Shown here: in pieces, positions 56,201-64,000 of the stretch
How positions within the stretch are numbered: position 1 is the first letter of the stretch
Layout of the letters: each line of letters opens with the position of its first letter
Assembly (NCBI GenBank): GCA_021292165.1
Contig: JAHFWL010000287.1
Location: forward strand, 248,001-312,000
DNA length: 64,000 nucleotides
Direction of reading: 5' to 3'
From: Shinisaurus crocodilurus
Lineage: Eukaryota; Chordata; Lepidosauria; Squamata; Shinisauridae
The notes under the pieces: generated by a model
What the model saw: only the letters and a program-made list of their open reading frames with translations
What the model was told of the DNA's origin: nothing
The model's database searches: none
Position numbers and translations under genes: made by a program

Positions 56201-59200
56201 AAATGAAAGGAAAAGTAAAACTATGGGGATGGAAAGAACTCAGAGCAGAACTGTTTAGAAAATCCAAAGAGATGTAATCTCCTTTATAGGATTGGCTTAT
56301 AGTGCAATCACTTTTAGAGAGTGATCCAATGGCCCCCTAGACCATGTCTAGGGGCCATAGGGTATTTCGGATTCCCAGATCCGAAGTCAGAGCCACAGCT
56401 CCAACCTTGGGGCTGGGAATCCGCGCTCCTGTCCCCCTCCCCACTTGCAGCTGGTGCGGAAAGAACCACTCCGGCTGCTTCTCCGAGGTCGTGAAATCGA
56501 CCTCAGAGAGGGAGTAAAGGGGATGGCTCGGGGGAAGGTGAAGAGACTGGGGTAGCCAGGATACAAGGTATCCTGATGGCACTCCAGCCTTCTTCCCTCC
56601 CCTTCCAAAGTGCTGCAGCTAGACAGCCAAAATCAGCCGTCCAGCTGAATTGCAGAGCGAGAGGAGCAGGAAGGCGGAGATCGCCTCCACCACTCCTCCT
56701 GCTCTGCAATGGATGCTTGTAAACCTCCGAGTTCGGAGGCTTACGAGCATCAAGGGCGCAATCGATAGGATTGTACCCTTAGGCTGCAATCCTATACCCA
56801 CTTACCTGGAAGTTCTTTTCTTCTTCTGGTGTAATTATGGATGGAAAGAATCCAAGGCAAAACTGTTTAGACAATCCAAAGAGATGTAAAATGTAGTCTC
56901 CACTATAGCACCATTTTACAGTGTGACCGCTGTATTAGAATGAAGACAAATATGCAATTGCATATTGCATTTATGTGTCCTGCCTTGTTACAGAATGAGA
57001 GCAAAATGGTGCCAATGATGTTTCAGCATGGAAGATTTAAATATGCCAGCTTCGAAGATGCACAGATTGAAGTGCTTGAGATGCCCTATGATTGTAAAGA
57101 CCTCAGTATGATTATCTTGCTCCCCAAGGATGTTGGAGGTGACACTACTGGTATAGAAGAGGTAATATTTTTAAAGATGCTGGAGGTTGTTGGAATGAGC
57201 TGTAGTTCACTTTGCATGCAGAAAAGCCTAAGTTAAATCTGAGGGCTGGGGGAGAAATTTGTTTGGTTGACATTTCAATGCAAATCAACCTAATTTGCAC
57301 TTCCTAAACTAGTCTGTGAACTGGAATGCAATTAATTATCCTTCCCCCCCCCCCCAGCTTCTCTAGATCTTGCAGTATAGTTCTCCGATTAAAAAATGCA
57401 TCTGTTAAGGGAAATTGTATATAAAATTGCATACATTAGCATGTAGAAAGGCATATATCAGGGCAAATAGCTTGCAAAAGAAAATGTATGCATTAGGGAA
57501 ATATCCATGCGGACTTTAAAAAAAACAACGCATTCACAAACAAATGTGGAAACAGGGTGGAACAAACAGATGTGGAAATAGTATGTAACATATTTTTAGA
57601 ATGCAAACATTCCAGAAAGCAGATTTGTCCATCCCTACTCAATCCATGACATCTCTAGTTACAAAGGATCTTGGGTAGCAGGGCAGGGTAAAGCCTCTCA
57701 GTGGCTGGATTCAGATAACACAATAACCCATGCTCAATGGTTGAACCATGGGTTGTTGTTGAAATGTGAGTTATCGTGTTGTCTGAACCCAGCTGCGCTA
57801 ACAAGCCATGGCCTACTAACCATGAACAACGCATGAAGAGAACCCATGGTTTGTCGTTGGGTTGTGAACTGTGGGTTGTTCACCATAGTTTGTTATCGGC
57901 TGGGTTCAGACAACATGATAACCCACGTTTCAACAACAACCCACAGTTCAATGACAACCCACACACAACCCATATCCAACCCTTGCATGTGGATAATTAT
58001 GTTGTCTGAACCCAGTCAGAGAGGATTGGAGAGTTGCTGCCAGTCAGAATAGACCATACAGGGATAGTGTGGAAAGTTAGCATGATCTGTCTGGGCTAGG
58101 GATCGCTAACTAGGGATGTAGCCAAGTAGCCCGGACATTGCTGCGCGGACTTACCTGCAGGCTCTCCGGCTCTGCGGAGAGCCTGCCTCCCCATCCACTG
58201 GTCCCATCGCGTCACTTCTGGCGCGGAGGAAGTGACGCGACGGGACCCTGCTCTGTTGCGCTGGACCCCCGCCCGCGCTCTGTTTTTGGCGTGGGAAACC
58301 AGGGCAACAGGGCAGTTTAAGCCCTGTTGCCCTGGTTCCTTCCGCCAAAACAGAGCACGGGCGGGGGTCCAGCGTGCCGGAGCAGTGGCTCCAGAGGCGG
58401 CGGCGGACCAGGTAGGCGGCGGGGAGGTCCTGGCAGCAGCGGGGGGGCAGGGGGGTGTCTGGCGGCAGTGGGGGGCGTGCGCGGGGGGGTTTCTCCGGTG
58501 GCGGCTCGAACGGCGCGAGCAGCGCGGAGAGTACTCCGCACCGCTCTGAGGCACGAGATCGGGACGCCGCCGCTCGCGGGGGGCCGAGCCCGGAGCGAGC
58601 CTCCAGCCGACTCCAGGCTCGCCCCCACCACTAGCCCCCACCACTATAACATGCTAACAGTGCTGGTTTCATGGCATAGGGTCCAGTTTAAACAAGATGC
58701 TGGTTGCATGCAATGCCACATGGATACATTTTTCTTGTCCACATCCTGTTTATATCAGTCTTAAATTTGACCTTTGCAAAGGTTGAACTGAGGGCCCACT
58801 GGGCCATGTGTTTGGAAGTTTACATACAATAATAATTTTAAAAAATGATACTATTGTTCCTTTGATTTCTCTTGTTCAAGCTTGAAAGATCTTTTACCTA
58901 TAAGAAAGTAGAAGAGTGGATCAACCCATCAAAGATGTACTCCCGGGAAGTGAAATTGTATTTACCCAAGTTTAAATTAGAGGAGAGATATGAACTCAAG
59001 ACAATCTTGCAATCAATGGGTATGGCTGATGCTTTTGATAAGTTCAAAGCTGATTTCTCTGGGATGTCAAAGGAAAAAGGCCTGGTTTTGTCCAAGATCA
59101 TCCATAAGTCATTTGTGGAAATAAATGAAGAAGGCACAGAAGCAGCAGCTGCCACTGGAGGAGTAGTGGTTCCAACGAGTGTAGAAATTCCTGTGGAGTT

Positions 59201-59285
59201 TAAAGTTGATCACCCATTCTTCTTCTTGATAAAAGAAATGAAATCTAAGAGCATTCTCTTCTTCGGTAAATATTGCTCACCTTAG
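47048..59285 (+). CDS. Serpin gene B: clade B (ov-serpin) protease inhibitor, 407 aa, 7 coding exons
   Basis: Coding exons are 47048-47215, 48624-48698, 50158-50304, 52736-52853, 53864-54006, 56994-57161 and 58881-59285, all GT-AG, with the same intron phases as gene A. The joined frame is open for 407 residues. Landmarks: NAIYFKG at 191-197, hinge EEGTEAAAA at 356-364, and signature FKVDHPFFFLI. Counting from the hinge gives P1-P1' Thr372-Ser373 with Pro at P2, so the predicted target differs from gene A. The extra length comes from a 25-codon CD-loop exon and a four-codon longer loop in exon 6. The Cys-Ser-Pro end resembles SERPINB10/12 and ovalbumin, but orthology is undetermined. An AATAAA at 59425-59430 is the likely polyadenylation signal. 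Gene A and gene B are about 30 kb apart in the same orientation, a tandem pair. Confidence 0.9.
47342..47600. mobile_element. Possible hAT-like element (serpin B intron 1)
   Basis: Starts CAGGGGTAGGCAATC and ends near GGGTGCCCATCCCTATG, a pattern like the element at 18836. No convincing 8-bp duplication. Confidence 0.45.
47778..48127. mobile_element. Double-palindrome DNA element, family TGGGTTCAGACAACA, copy 1 (serpin B intron 1)
   Basis: Outer arms TTCAGACAACACGATAA (47782 on) and TTATCGTGTTGTCTG (48099-48113). Inner arms at 47876-47901 and 48006-48031 carry the same terminal motif facing outward from a second hairpin. Rich in AACCCA/TGGGTT. No coding capacity. Confidence 0.8.
48624..48698 (+). 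CDS. Serpin B coding exon 2 (residues 57-81, long CD loop)
   Basis: Acceptor TACATTGCAG, donor GTGAGT. It begins VFHFNEI as in gene A, then carries a polar Ser/Thr/Gly/Asp-rich insert (TSDSGDTSATGQ) ending Cys-Asn. CD loops in this family serve as interaction, cross-linking or localisation segments (known for SERPINB2 and SERPINB10); no such role can be assigned here. Confidence 0.88.
49534..49683 (+). repeat. Second copy of the LINE 3' UTR plus flank
   Basis: Lies inside the palindromic element 49318-50082 in serpin B intron 2. Matches 46698-46846. Confidence 0.8.
49963..50015. repeat. Perfect 23-bp inverted repeat with 7-nt loop
   Basis: Arms 49963-49985 and 49993-50015, no mismatch. It lies 143 bp before serpin B coding exon 3. 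Confidence 0.95.
50158..50304 (+). CDS. Serpin B coding exon 3 (residues 82-130)
   Basis: Acceptor TGTTTCCAG, donor GTAAGC. It encodes CDKPGGVHSQFQALL and YVLRIANRLYG, with 49 codons. It lies 75 bp after the end of a large palindromic element (49318-50082). Confidence 0.88.
50336..50416. repeat. Short quasi-palindromic repeat (serpin B intron 3)
   Basis: ATATGCATATCTACTC to TATAGGATTGCAGCC; same family as 1861-1950. Confidence 0.65.
51028..51105. repeat. Short quasi-palindromic repeat (serpin B intron 3)
   Basis: AGGATTTACTCAGAAGTAAATCCCAC to TTGCAGCCTAAG; same family. Confidence 0.6.
51182..51344 (-). mobile_element. 5S-derived SINE, copy 5 (in serpin B intron 3)
   Basis: Full copy, near consensus. 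It lies antisense inside the intron between the exons at 50158 and 52736. Confidence 0.87.
51725..51989 (-). mobile_element. Sauria-type SINE, copy 2 (serpin B intron 3)
   Basis: Full-length, same features as the copy at 16571-16829. Confidence 0.85.
52736..52853 (+). CDS. Serpin B coding exon 4 (residues 131-169 plus one base)
   Basis: 118 nt, acceptor CCTTTCAG, donor GTAAGG. It encodes KYVRCIKELYHAEPERVDF to INSWVETQTN and is closely parallel to gene A exon 4. The split codon becomes AGC (Ser), where gene A has GGT (Gly). Confidence 0.9.
53366..53439 (-). mobile_element. Sauria-type SINE 3' end only
   Basis: Tail and TATACCCCACCTTTTTTCCTGC portion only. Its left flank also matches that of copy 2 (see finding). 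Confidence 0.75.
53864..54006 (+). CDS. Serpin B coding exon 5 (residues 170-217)
   Basis: 143 nt, acceptor CACAAAAG, donor GTAAGT. It reads KIKDLFPTGSLDPS, then VLVLVNAIYFKGKW. Confidence 0.9.
55005..55137. mobile_element. Palindromic hAT MITE (serpin B intron 5)
   Basis: CTTCCCCAACCTGGTGCCC...GGGCACCAAATTGGAGAAGG with the CCCCAGCCAGCATAGCC core. No clear duplications. Confidence 0.78.
55353..55480 (-). mobile_element. Unidentified LINE 3' end, copy 1
   Basis: GATCACTCGTGACCGAGTAAGATTG and GACTCTAGCGATGGG blocks shared with 63737-63825. A (TAG)n run at the left is its 3' tail on the minus strand. Confidence 0.6.
55790..55985. repeat. Foldback element (serpin B intron 5)
   Basis: Arms of about 85 bp (55790-55876, 55905-55985) around a 28-bp loop, imperfect. 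Outer ends AGTGACACAAAATCACAAAAGTGC and partner. Confidence 0.8.
56300..56790. repeat. GC-rich interspersed repeat, copy 2 (serpin B intron 5)
   Basis: Paralogue of 15361-15830. Ends GCAATCGATAGGATTG. A diverged relative may occupy 42240-42490. Confidence 0.6.
56994..57161 (+). CDS. Serpin B coding exon 6 (residues 218-273)
   Basis: 168 nt, acceptor TTGTTACAG, donor GTAATA. It encodes MVPMMFQHGRFKYASF and VLEMPYDCKDLSMIILLPKDV, then a GGDTTGIEE loop four codons longer than in gene A. Confidence 0.9.
57705..58015. mobile_element. Same family (serpin B intron 6)
   Basis: Ends CTGGATTCAGATAACA and TGTTGTCTGAACCCAG, with the same nested inner hairpin arms as 47778-48127. Confidence 0.8.
58085..58650. 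mobile_element. CpG-rich palindromic element (serpin B intron 6)
   Basis: A roughly 55-bp arm pair (about 58257-58312 and 58319-58375) and a second hairpin CGCGTCACTTC/GAAGTGACGCG (58208-58237). The right half is a GGC-rich tract. Probably a foldback transposon or captured GC-rich DNA; ends not defined. Confidence 0.55.
58881..59285 (+). CDS. Serpin B coding exon 7 (residues 274-407, reactive-centre loop and stop)
   Basis: Acceptor CTTGTTCAAG; stop TAG at 59283-59285. It contains LPKFKLEERYEL, GMADAF, DFSGMS, the canonical hinge EEGTEAAAATG, the loop VVVPTSVEIPVEF and the end ILFFGKYCSP. Confidence 0.92.
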   Translation, partial: LERSFTYKKVEEWINPSKMYSREVKLYLPKFKLEERYELKTILQSMGMADAFDKFKADFSGMSKEKGLVLSKIIHKSFVEINEEGTEAAAATGGVVVPTSVEIPVEFKVDHPFFFLIKEMKSKSILFFGKYCSP

Positions 59286-59424
59286 GCAACTTACAGTTTG
59301 TGAGCTGTGCTAAAAGAGAGGAAATTATAAATTCTATTAACCTCACCTTGGTATTTTAATCCCCCCTTTCTCGTGTGTGTGTATACTTTTCAAAAAGCAC
59401 GTTATCACTCATAGCTCTATTTTC

Positions 59425-59430
59425 AATAAA
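59425..59430 (+). promoter_or_regulatory. Polyadenylation signal of serpin B
   Basis: AATAAA 140 bp after the serpin B stop codon and just before a Tc1-like MITE. No other canonical hexamer lies between stop and MITE. Confidence 0.55.
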
Positions 59431-59438
59431 TTGCACTA

Positions 59439-59688
59439 CAGTCATGCCTTGGATTGAGAGCATAATTCGTTCCGGAAATATGCTTGTAATCCAAAACACT
59501 CTTATATCAAAACGAAATCCCCCCCAAAAAAATTGTACAGAGATTTTTAATTTAAGCCGTACTACAGTACTTGTATTGCAAGACGTCGCTTGTATATCAA
59601 GTCAAAAAAATTTAAATAAATATTTTAAAATTTGCTTGTCTTGCAAAACGCTCTCAAACCAAGTTACTTGCAATCCAAGGTATTACTG
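59439..59688. mobile_element. Tc1/mariner-like MITE
   Basis: 250 bp with CAGTCATGCCTTGGATT and AATCCAAGGTATTACTG ends, flanked by TA on both sides. No transposase. It sits just after the serpin B polyadenylation signal. Confidence 0.82.
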
Positions 59689-59699
59689 TACTCACCTTA

Positions 59700-62100
59700 A
59701 CTACTTTCATTTTGGTGATAATTAGGTTTAAGAGGATACCCACACCAGTGGTTTCTTGCTGCACTCTCATTCCACATTCAAAGTACTGTAGTAGGAACAT
59801 CAGAGGTAATTCCCTGTGGAGGGTTTGTTCAATTAATGTGTGCTGTGATGTTGTCTGTTGTCAGTGCAGTCAGATTAGATTCCAGAAAAGACCTCGATAC
59901 AGATTGCTGGGGCCAGGTGGCAATCATCATGCGTTTTTCTTTGCTACTCCCCCCAGTTTGCACCAGGCATGCCTAAGGGAAAAGAAGAGGGCCCAACTGA
60001 TGTTCCCTCCCACATGAAAACATCTTTCTCCTCACCATTCACTTGAGGCATCACCAGTAGTCTCATATATTGTCATCATCATAAGGGTAGTATAGGACAA
60101 TCCTTATAGCTACAAAGGACCTCTGACAAAGTAGTATGACAGGAAATGAATCTTCACTATTCCTTCCAGGATTATTATTGCTTAAATTCCAGAAACAATT
60201 CCAGAACAAGATCTGCTTTCAGCTGGAGAGCCATGACCATCAATACTGGGCTCTATTAGCCATTTTAGCAGTTAACTTGTCTTTTAAAAATTTTGTATAC
60301 TGGAAGGAAATTATGGTGTTTTATTGTATTATGGTCTTGTTTTTATGAACTGTTGTAAACCACCCAGAAAGCTTTGGCTATTGGGTGGTATAGAGATCAA
60401 ATAAACAAACAAATAGTCATGTATTGTATTTGAACTTGTGGAGGCAGAACTGGGCTGTCCCTGCTGGCTCCACCCCTGACCTTCCCAGGAATTTCTGAGC
60501 AGGAAGGTCTGAAGGAGGATTCTTTGGGCTTCCAACTGAATGCACAAAGAATCTTCCCTCCAGTCAGGAACCCCAGGTGACCAGGGATCCCATTCACAAT
60601 GTGCATCCTAAGCACATTCAGCTGAATATGTGAAGAATCCCACTTCACACCTTCCCACTACTTCTTACAATGCAGCAAGGAAGAATTAGCAGAATTGTGT
60701 GTGGGGCCGTGCGCATGAGAGAGAGGGGGGGATGTGGGTGGGTGGGTTCGCACAACACAACAACACAACAAGCTAGCGTAAATTACCATGATTGGTGGTA
60801 ACTTACAATGATGGTTCGGACAGACGATTGGTCATTATCTCATTGTTTCTGGTCATTATCTGTGCTTTTGTTCCCACCCAGTCCTCCCTCCACCTCCAGG
60901 CATTCATCCCAGGGGCCATCGCTCCCACTCTTTGTAGGTAGCCTGTTCGTGATTGGTCCACTGAGTGCTCCCCTCTCCCTCCTCCTGCAGGAATCTTTAA
61001 CCCTTTCTCTACCTCCCTGTAGCTGATGGATATCCCTTTTGTTGTCTGTTCCCATTGGGGAAAAAATGATGCCTGTGCATGTTGCCCCGTGCTTCTCTGC
61101 TTGCCACTTTTTTCCTGCTTTTGCCTGGCTGTTTTCATCACCGCAGAGAAGCATTCCCCCCGCCATCCACCCACACCCTGTTCCTGGCACCTCTTCTAAT
61201 ATGAACAGAGGGTTGACTTTCTCCTAACCCAGCCACCGCTCCCAACCTCGCTGCCCATCACAAACACCTTTTACGCTCCCCCTTCTCCCTCCCGCCTTTG
61301 TTCCCACCTGGTCTACCATACAGGTGATTATTATACACACACTGCCTGGTGCCCCTTGTCCAAGCAGTGGCTTTTGATCCTTGCCCCCCTCCCTCTCTGC
61401 ACCGCCTGGCACCAAAGCTGCTCTCGTTGTCCCCTCTCCCTCCCGCCTTTGCTCCAATCTTGGCTAAGAGACAGGTTATTTACACCTTCCCCCCCCCCCA
61501 TGCCTAGCTCTGCTTAGCACTGCACCTCTTTTACTTCTTCCCACCCCTCGCATCCACGCATGGCAGAGAACCTGCTATCTCTGGCAGTTCTCCCATCTAT
61601 CCTGCCTCCCACCTGTGTTACAAGTCTGAACTAGATCTTTTCCACACCTTCCCTACCCCAAAGCTTTTCTTGCTCCTGCTGCAGCCAGAGTTTAGCCTTG
61701 ACTTCATTTTTCCAGCCCTCTGCTTTCGACCCAATTTCCCTCCCCCTCCCCTCACCGCACATACTTGTAAAGTTCTCCAACTGTAATCTACTCTTCTTCT
61801 ATTAAAAGCATACTTATTTAGAAAGAAAAATACAGTTTTTGGTATTCTGGTTGTAAAAGTGAAAAGCATCCTACAATTAAAAGCGAAGCAAACAGCAATG
61901 TGCGTGTGTTGCTGGGCAGACATCGGAAATAGGGATCGGATGACTGGAGCGGCTGCTTGTTTTGCCGCTCTTGTCATGCGACTCTGTAGGATTCTTGAAC
62001 CACCAACAATAAAACAGCTCTCCCTGGTTCGGACAACGCAACAAACAATCATTGTAAGAACAAACCCTAGAATAAACCATTGTTTCTGAGGACAAAACAG
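59700..62100. other. Intergenic DNA with a pyrimidine-rich tract
   Basis: 60840-61780 is markedly C/T-rich with recurring CTCCCTCCCGCCTTTG phrases. A short L2-like tail lies near 60340-60415 (AACCACCCAGAAAGC). No gene seen. Confidence 0.5.
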
Positions 62101-62121
62101 ACCATTGTGACTCACAACGAC

Positions 62122-62191
62122 CTGGGTTCAGATAACACGACAAGCAACTTTTGTCTGTTATCGTTGCTTGCTTGTCGTACCATCTGAACCC

Positions 62192-62193
<2 letters not shown>
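62122..62193. mobile_element. Same family, minimal hairpin
   Basis: 72 bp: CTGGGTTCAGATAACACGAC arm, short loop, and GTCGTACCATCTGAACCCAG arm. Followed by (GA)n. Confidence 0.7.

Positions 62194-62195
<2 letters not shown>

Positions 62196-62230
<35 letters not shown>
62196..62230 (+). repeat. (GA)n microsatellite
   Basis: GA repeats between a hairpin element and the hAT copy at 62272. Confidence 0.95.
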
Positions 62231-62233
<3 letters not shown>

Positions 62234-62271
62234 CCTTTGACTGACTGGGGCTGGTAGAGCTGGAGGAGTAG

Positions 62272-62857
62272 CAGGGCCGGCGCTACCGCTAGGCAAACTA
62301 GGCAGCTGCCTAGGGTGCATGGCTGAAGGGGGCGCAGAAATGCTCTGCTCCTTCCCGCCGACTCTTCCTCGCCGCTGCCGGGACTGCTGGATGCTGCTCG
62401 CAGAGCCCGGATCTGTCGGCGAGGCGGCCGGGCGGGGCAGCCGCGGAGACGCCACCAGCCATGGGCAATAAAGGCACCACCAGGTGGTCAGTGCAGGGGG
62501 ATTGCAGGTGCCGGGCAGGCTCAGGGTCGTGCTCAGCTTTCCTTGGCGGGGGGGCGCCTCTTCCTGAGCTAGGCTGGGTCAGGAGCGTGCGTGGAGGCGG
62601 CGACCGGAGATGATGCGCGGAGCTTCCACGCGGTGGGTACGGCAAGGCCGGCTTGGCAGCAGGGAAAGCGGCTGCCTGGAAACGGGTCCCAGAGGCGGCA
62701 GCACCTCCAGGCCCGCGGAGGGCTGCTGGCCCCGGTAGCGGGGCCAAGGCGGGGGGGGCGCTGGGCGAGCAGGCGTTTCCCGGTTCCGGAGCCCCGCCCC
62801 ACACGAGAGGGGGGGCGCTAAATATAATTTTGCCTAGGGCGCCAAACTGCCGTCCTG
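62272..62857 (+). mobile_element. hAT-like element with GC-rich cargo, copy 2
   Basis: 586 bp flanked by exact 8-bp duplications AGGAGTAG (62264-62271 and 62858-62865). It starts CAGGGCCGGCGCTACC and ends GGCGCCAAACTGCCGTCCTG. The ends match the element at 2014-2608; the CpG-rich middle does not. No transposase. Confidence 0.82.
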
Positions 62858-63125
62858 AGGAGTAGGTGTGATTGGTGGTGATATACTAAGAAATGGGGGT
62901 CAATCAAGATCTTTAAAGGTAAGAACAAGGAGCTGTGCTAGATGTAGATGAGGTTGGGAGGCTAGGAATTCAAGCAAGGGCACTACATGGTCTGAACAAG
63001 AGAAGTGTATGATTTTGGGCATTTTCCTTATAGCTTGAAAGTGAAATCATAAGTTGCTGACAAAAGGGATTCATTTCATGATTACTATACACCAGAAGTG
63101 GATGTGCTTCATAAATGAAGCCTGT

Positions 63126-63167
63126 GTGGTGGTGGTGGTGGTGGTGGTGGTGGTGGTGGTGGTGGTG
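63126..63167 (+). repeat. (GGT)n microsatellite
   Basis: About 14 GGT units; gives a poly-His frame on the minus strand that is not a gene. Confidence 0.97.
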
Positions 63168-63720
63168 AGAACTTGCAGAGGTTGTAAGAGAATAGGGCAT
63201 AAGAGACCTCTTAACCACAAACCCTGATCTCATGGACATATCCACTGTAGGAATACTCTCAGCATCAAATGTCTTATCAAATTTTATCAATGCAGATGTT
63301 GTCAAAGATAGCACTGATGGCAGCTGCTAGTGGAATTTATTTATTTTTTTAACACCTCATGGCTGTTCTAGATGTGTTCAAAGCTGAGCATCATTTCCTC
63401 TTTCTCATCCTTTGCATAAAAATCAACCCCATTCTCTTTTTTGGCAGATTCCCCTCTTAATCATTAACGCATTTACAGCACAACGAAATAACCCTGCAGA
63501 GAGGTCTCTCTACCTGACTCTCTTCTGATTGTGCTCCTTGGGACTTGGCTTTGTTGACAGATATAATTCATTGAGAAAGATTAAATGAAACTGCTACTAA
63601 CATTCATCAGCCAAATCAACCACCAGAGGTCTCTAGCCCTGTCTTTAGAACTCGGATTTTAACCATCCCTGCCTCTATAACCTTTTGACACAATTCCTTC
63701 CTTCCTTGCTTAATGTAACA

Positions 63721-64000
63721 ACATCATCATCATCAGGCGATCACTCTGACTGAGTAAGATTGTCTTCCAGGATAAAAGGAGGAAATTCTAAAGAAAATTG
63801 TGTAGACTCTAGCGATGGGTCCGTAAGTGACTGTGGAGGCCAATTCTAGATCCACACAGCTTCCCACAGTGAGGACACAGGTTACCAGATGGAAGATGGT
63901 CCTGTAAAGGATTCGTTTGACGTGCTTTTCGCTTAGCACGTTTCTCCCTTTCACCTTGCACTCGGGCTTCTTCAAAGTCCATGGAACCTTTGTGAAAGGC
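63721..64000 (-). pseudogene. LINE 3' end with C2H2 finger motif, runs off the window
   Basis: On the minus strand 63877-63815 encodes CPHCGKLCGSRIGLHSHLRTH, a C-x2-C-x12-H-x3-H finger, preceded by an Arg/Lys-rich stretch and followed by a stop. The 3' UTR matches 55353-55480 and ends in (ATC)n at 63721-63735. It fits the C-terminus of a LINE ORF2; the upstream part lies outside the window. Confidence 0.55.

Noticed and set aside
62310..62804. Long minus-strand frame in GC-rich DNA
   Set aside because: High GC removes stops; composition is Pro/Ala-rich without recognisable domains, and it lies inside a hAT element.
62970..63314. Protein with a poly-His tract
   Set aside because: Produced by (GGT)n on the other strand; no other support.

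Overview
This is eukaryotic nuclear DNA, most likely from a squamate reptile (lizard or snake lineage; species not determined). Three things point there: two split clade B serpin genes with standard GT-AG introns, a repeat mix of CR1 and L2 LINEs with tRNA-derived Sauria-type SINEs, and many short hAT-like DNA elements. No bacterial or viral gene organisation is present.

Layout. 1-9.3 kb: repeats only (L2 remnant, a 5S rRNA-derived SINE, a hAT element with GC-rich cargo, an LTR end, an old CR1 piece). 9.35-17.39 kb: serpin gene A, plus strand, seven coding exons, 391 codons, no lesion seen. 17.4-32.6 kb: repeats, including three solo LTRs of one family with exact 5-bp target duplications, two L2 remnants and several 5S-SINEs. 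32.7-41.4 kb: a nested block. A Ty1/copia element (5' LTR with perfect terminal inverted repeats and a primer site matching the middle of initiator tRNA-Met) is interrupted in its leader by a full-length CR1 LINE whose two ORFs (342 and 956 codons) are both open. An L2 fragment follows where the copia reverse transcriptase should be. 41.4-47 kb: hAT MITEs and a decayed APE-type LINE. 47.05-59.29 kb: serpin gene B, plus strand, seven coding exons, 407 codons, also intact, with introns full of palindromic elements. 59.3-64 kb: a Tc1/mariner-like MITE, pyrimidine-rich DNA, a second hAT element with different GC-rich cargo, and a LINE 3' end with a C2H2 finger motif.

The two serpins share intron positions and phases and are tandem paralogues of the eight-exon ov-serpin type (seven coding exons after an expected non-coding exon 1). 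They differ mainly in the CD-loop exon (15 versus 25 codons) and the reactive-centre loop, so they probably target different proteases.

The most interesting signals are: (1) an apparently intact CR1 with about 300-bp tandem 5' monomers; (2) 5S-derived SINEs sharing 48 identical bases with the 3' end of that CR1, suggesting a SINE/LINE partnership; (3) two hAT elements with related ends, exact 8-bp target duplications and unrelated GC-rich interiors, which look like captured host sequence; (4) copia-type half-tRNA priming in a vertebrate. Exon joins, domain calls and target duplications were read by eye; no search was run.
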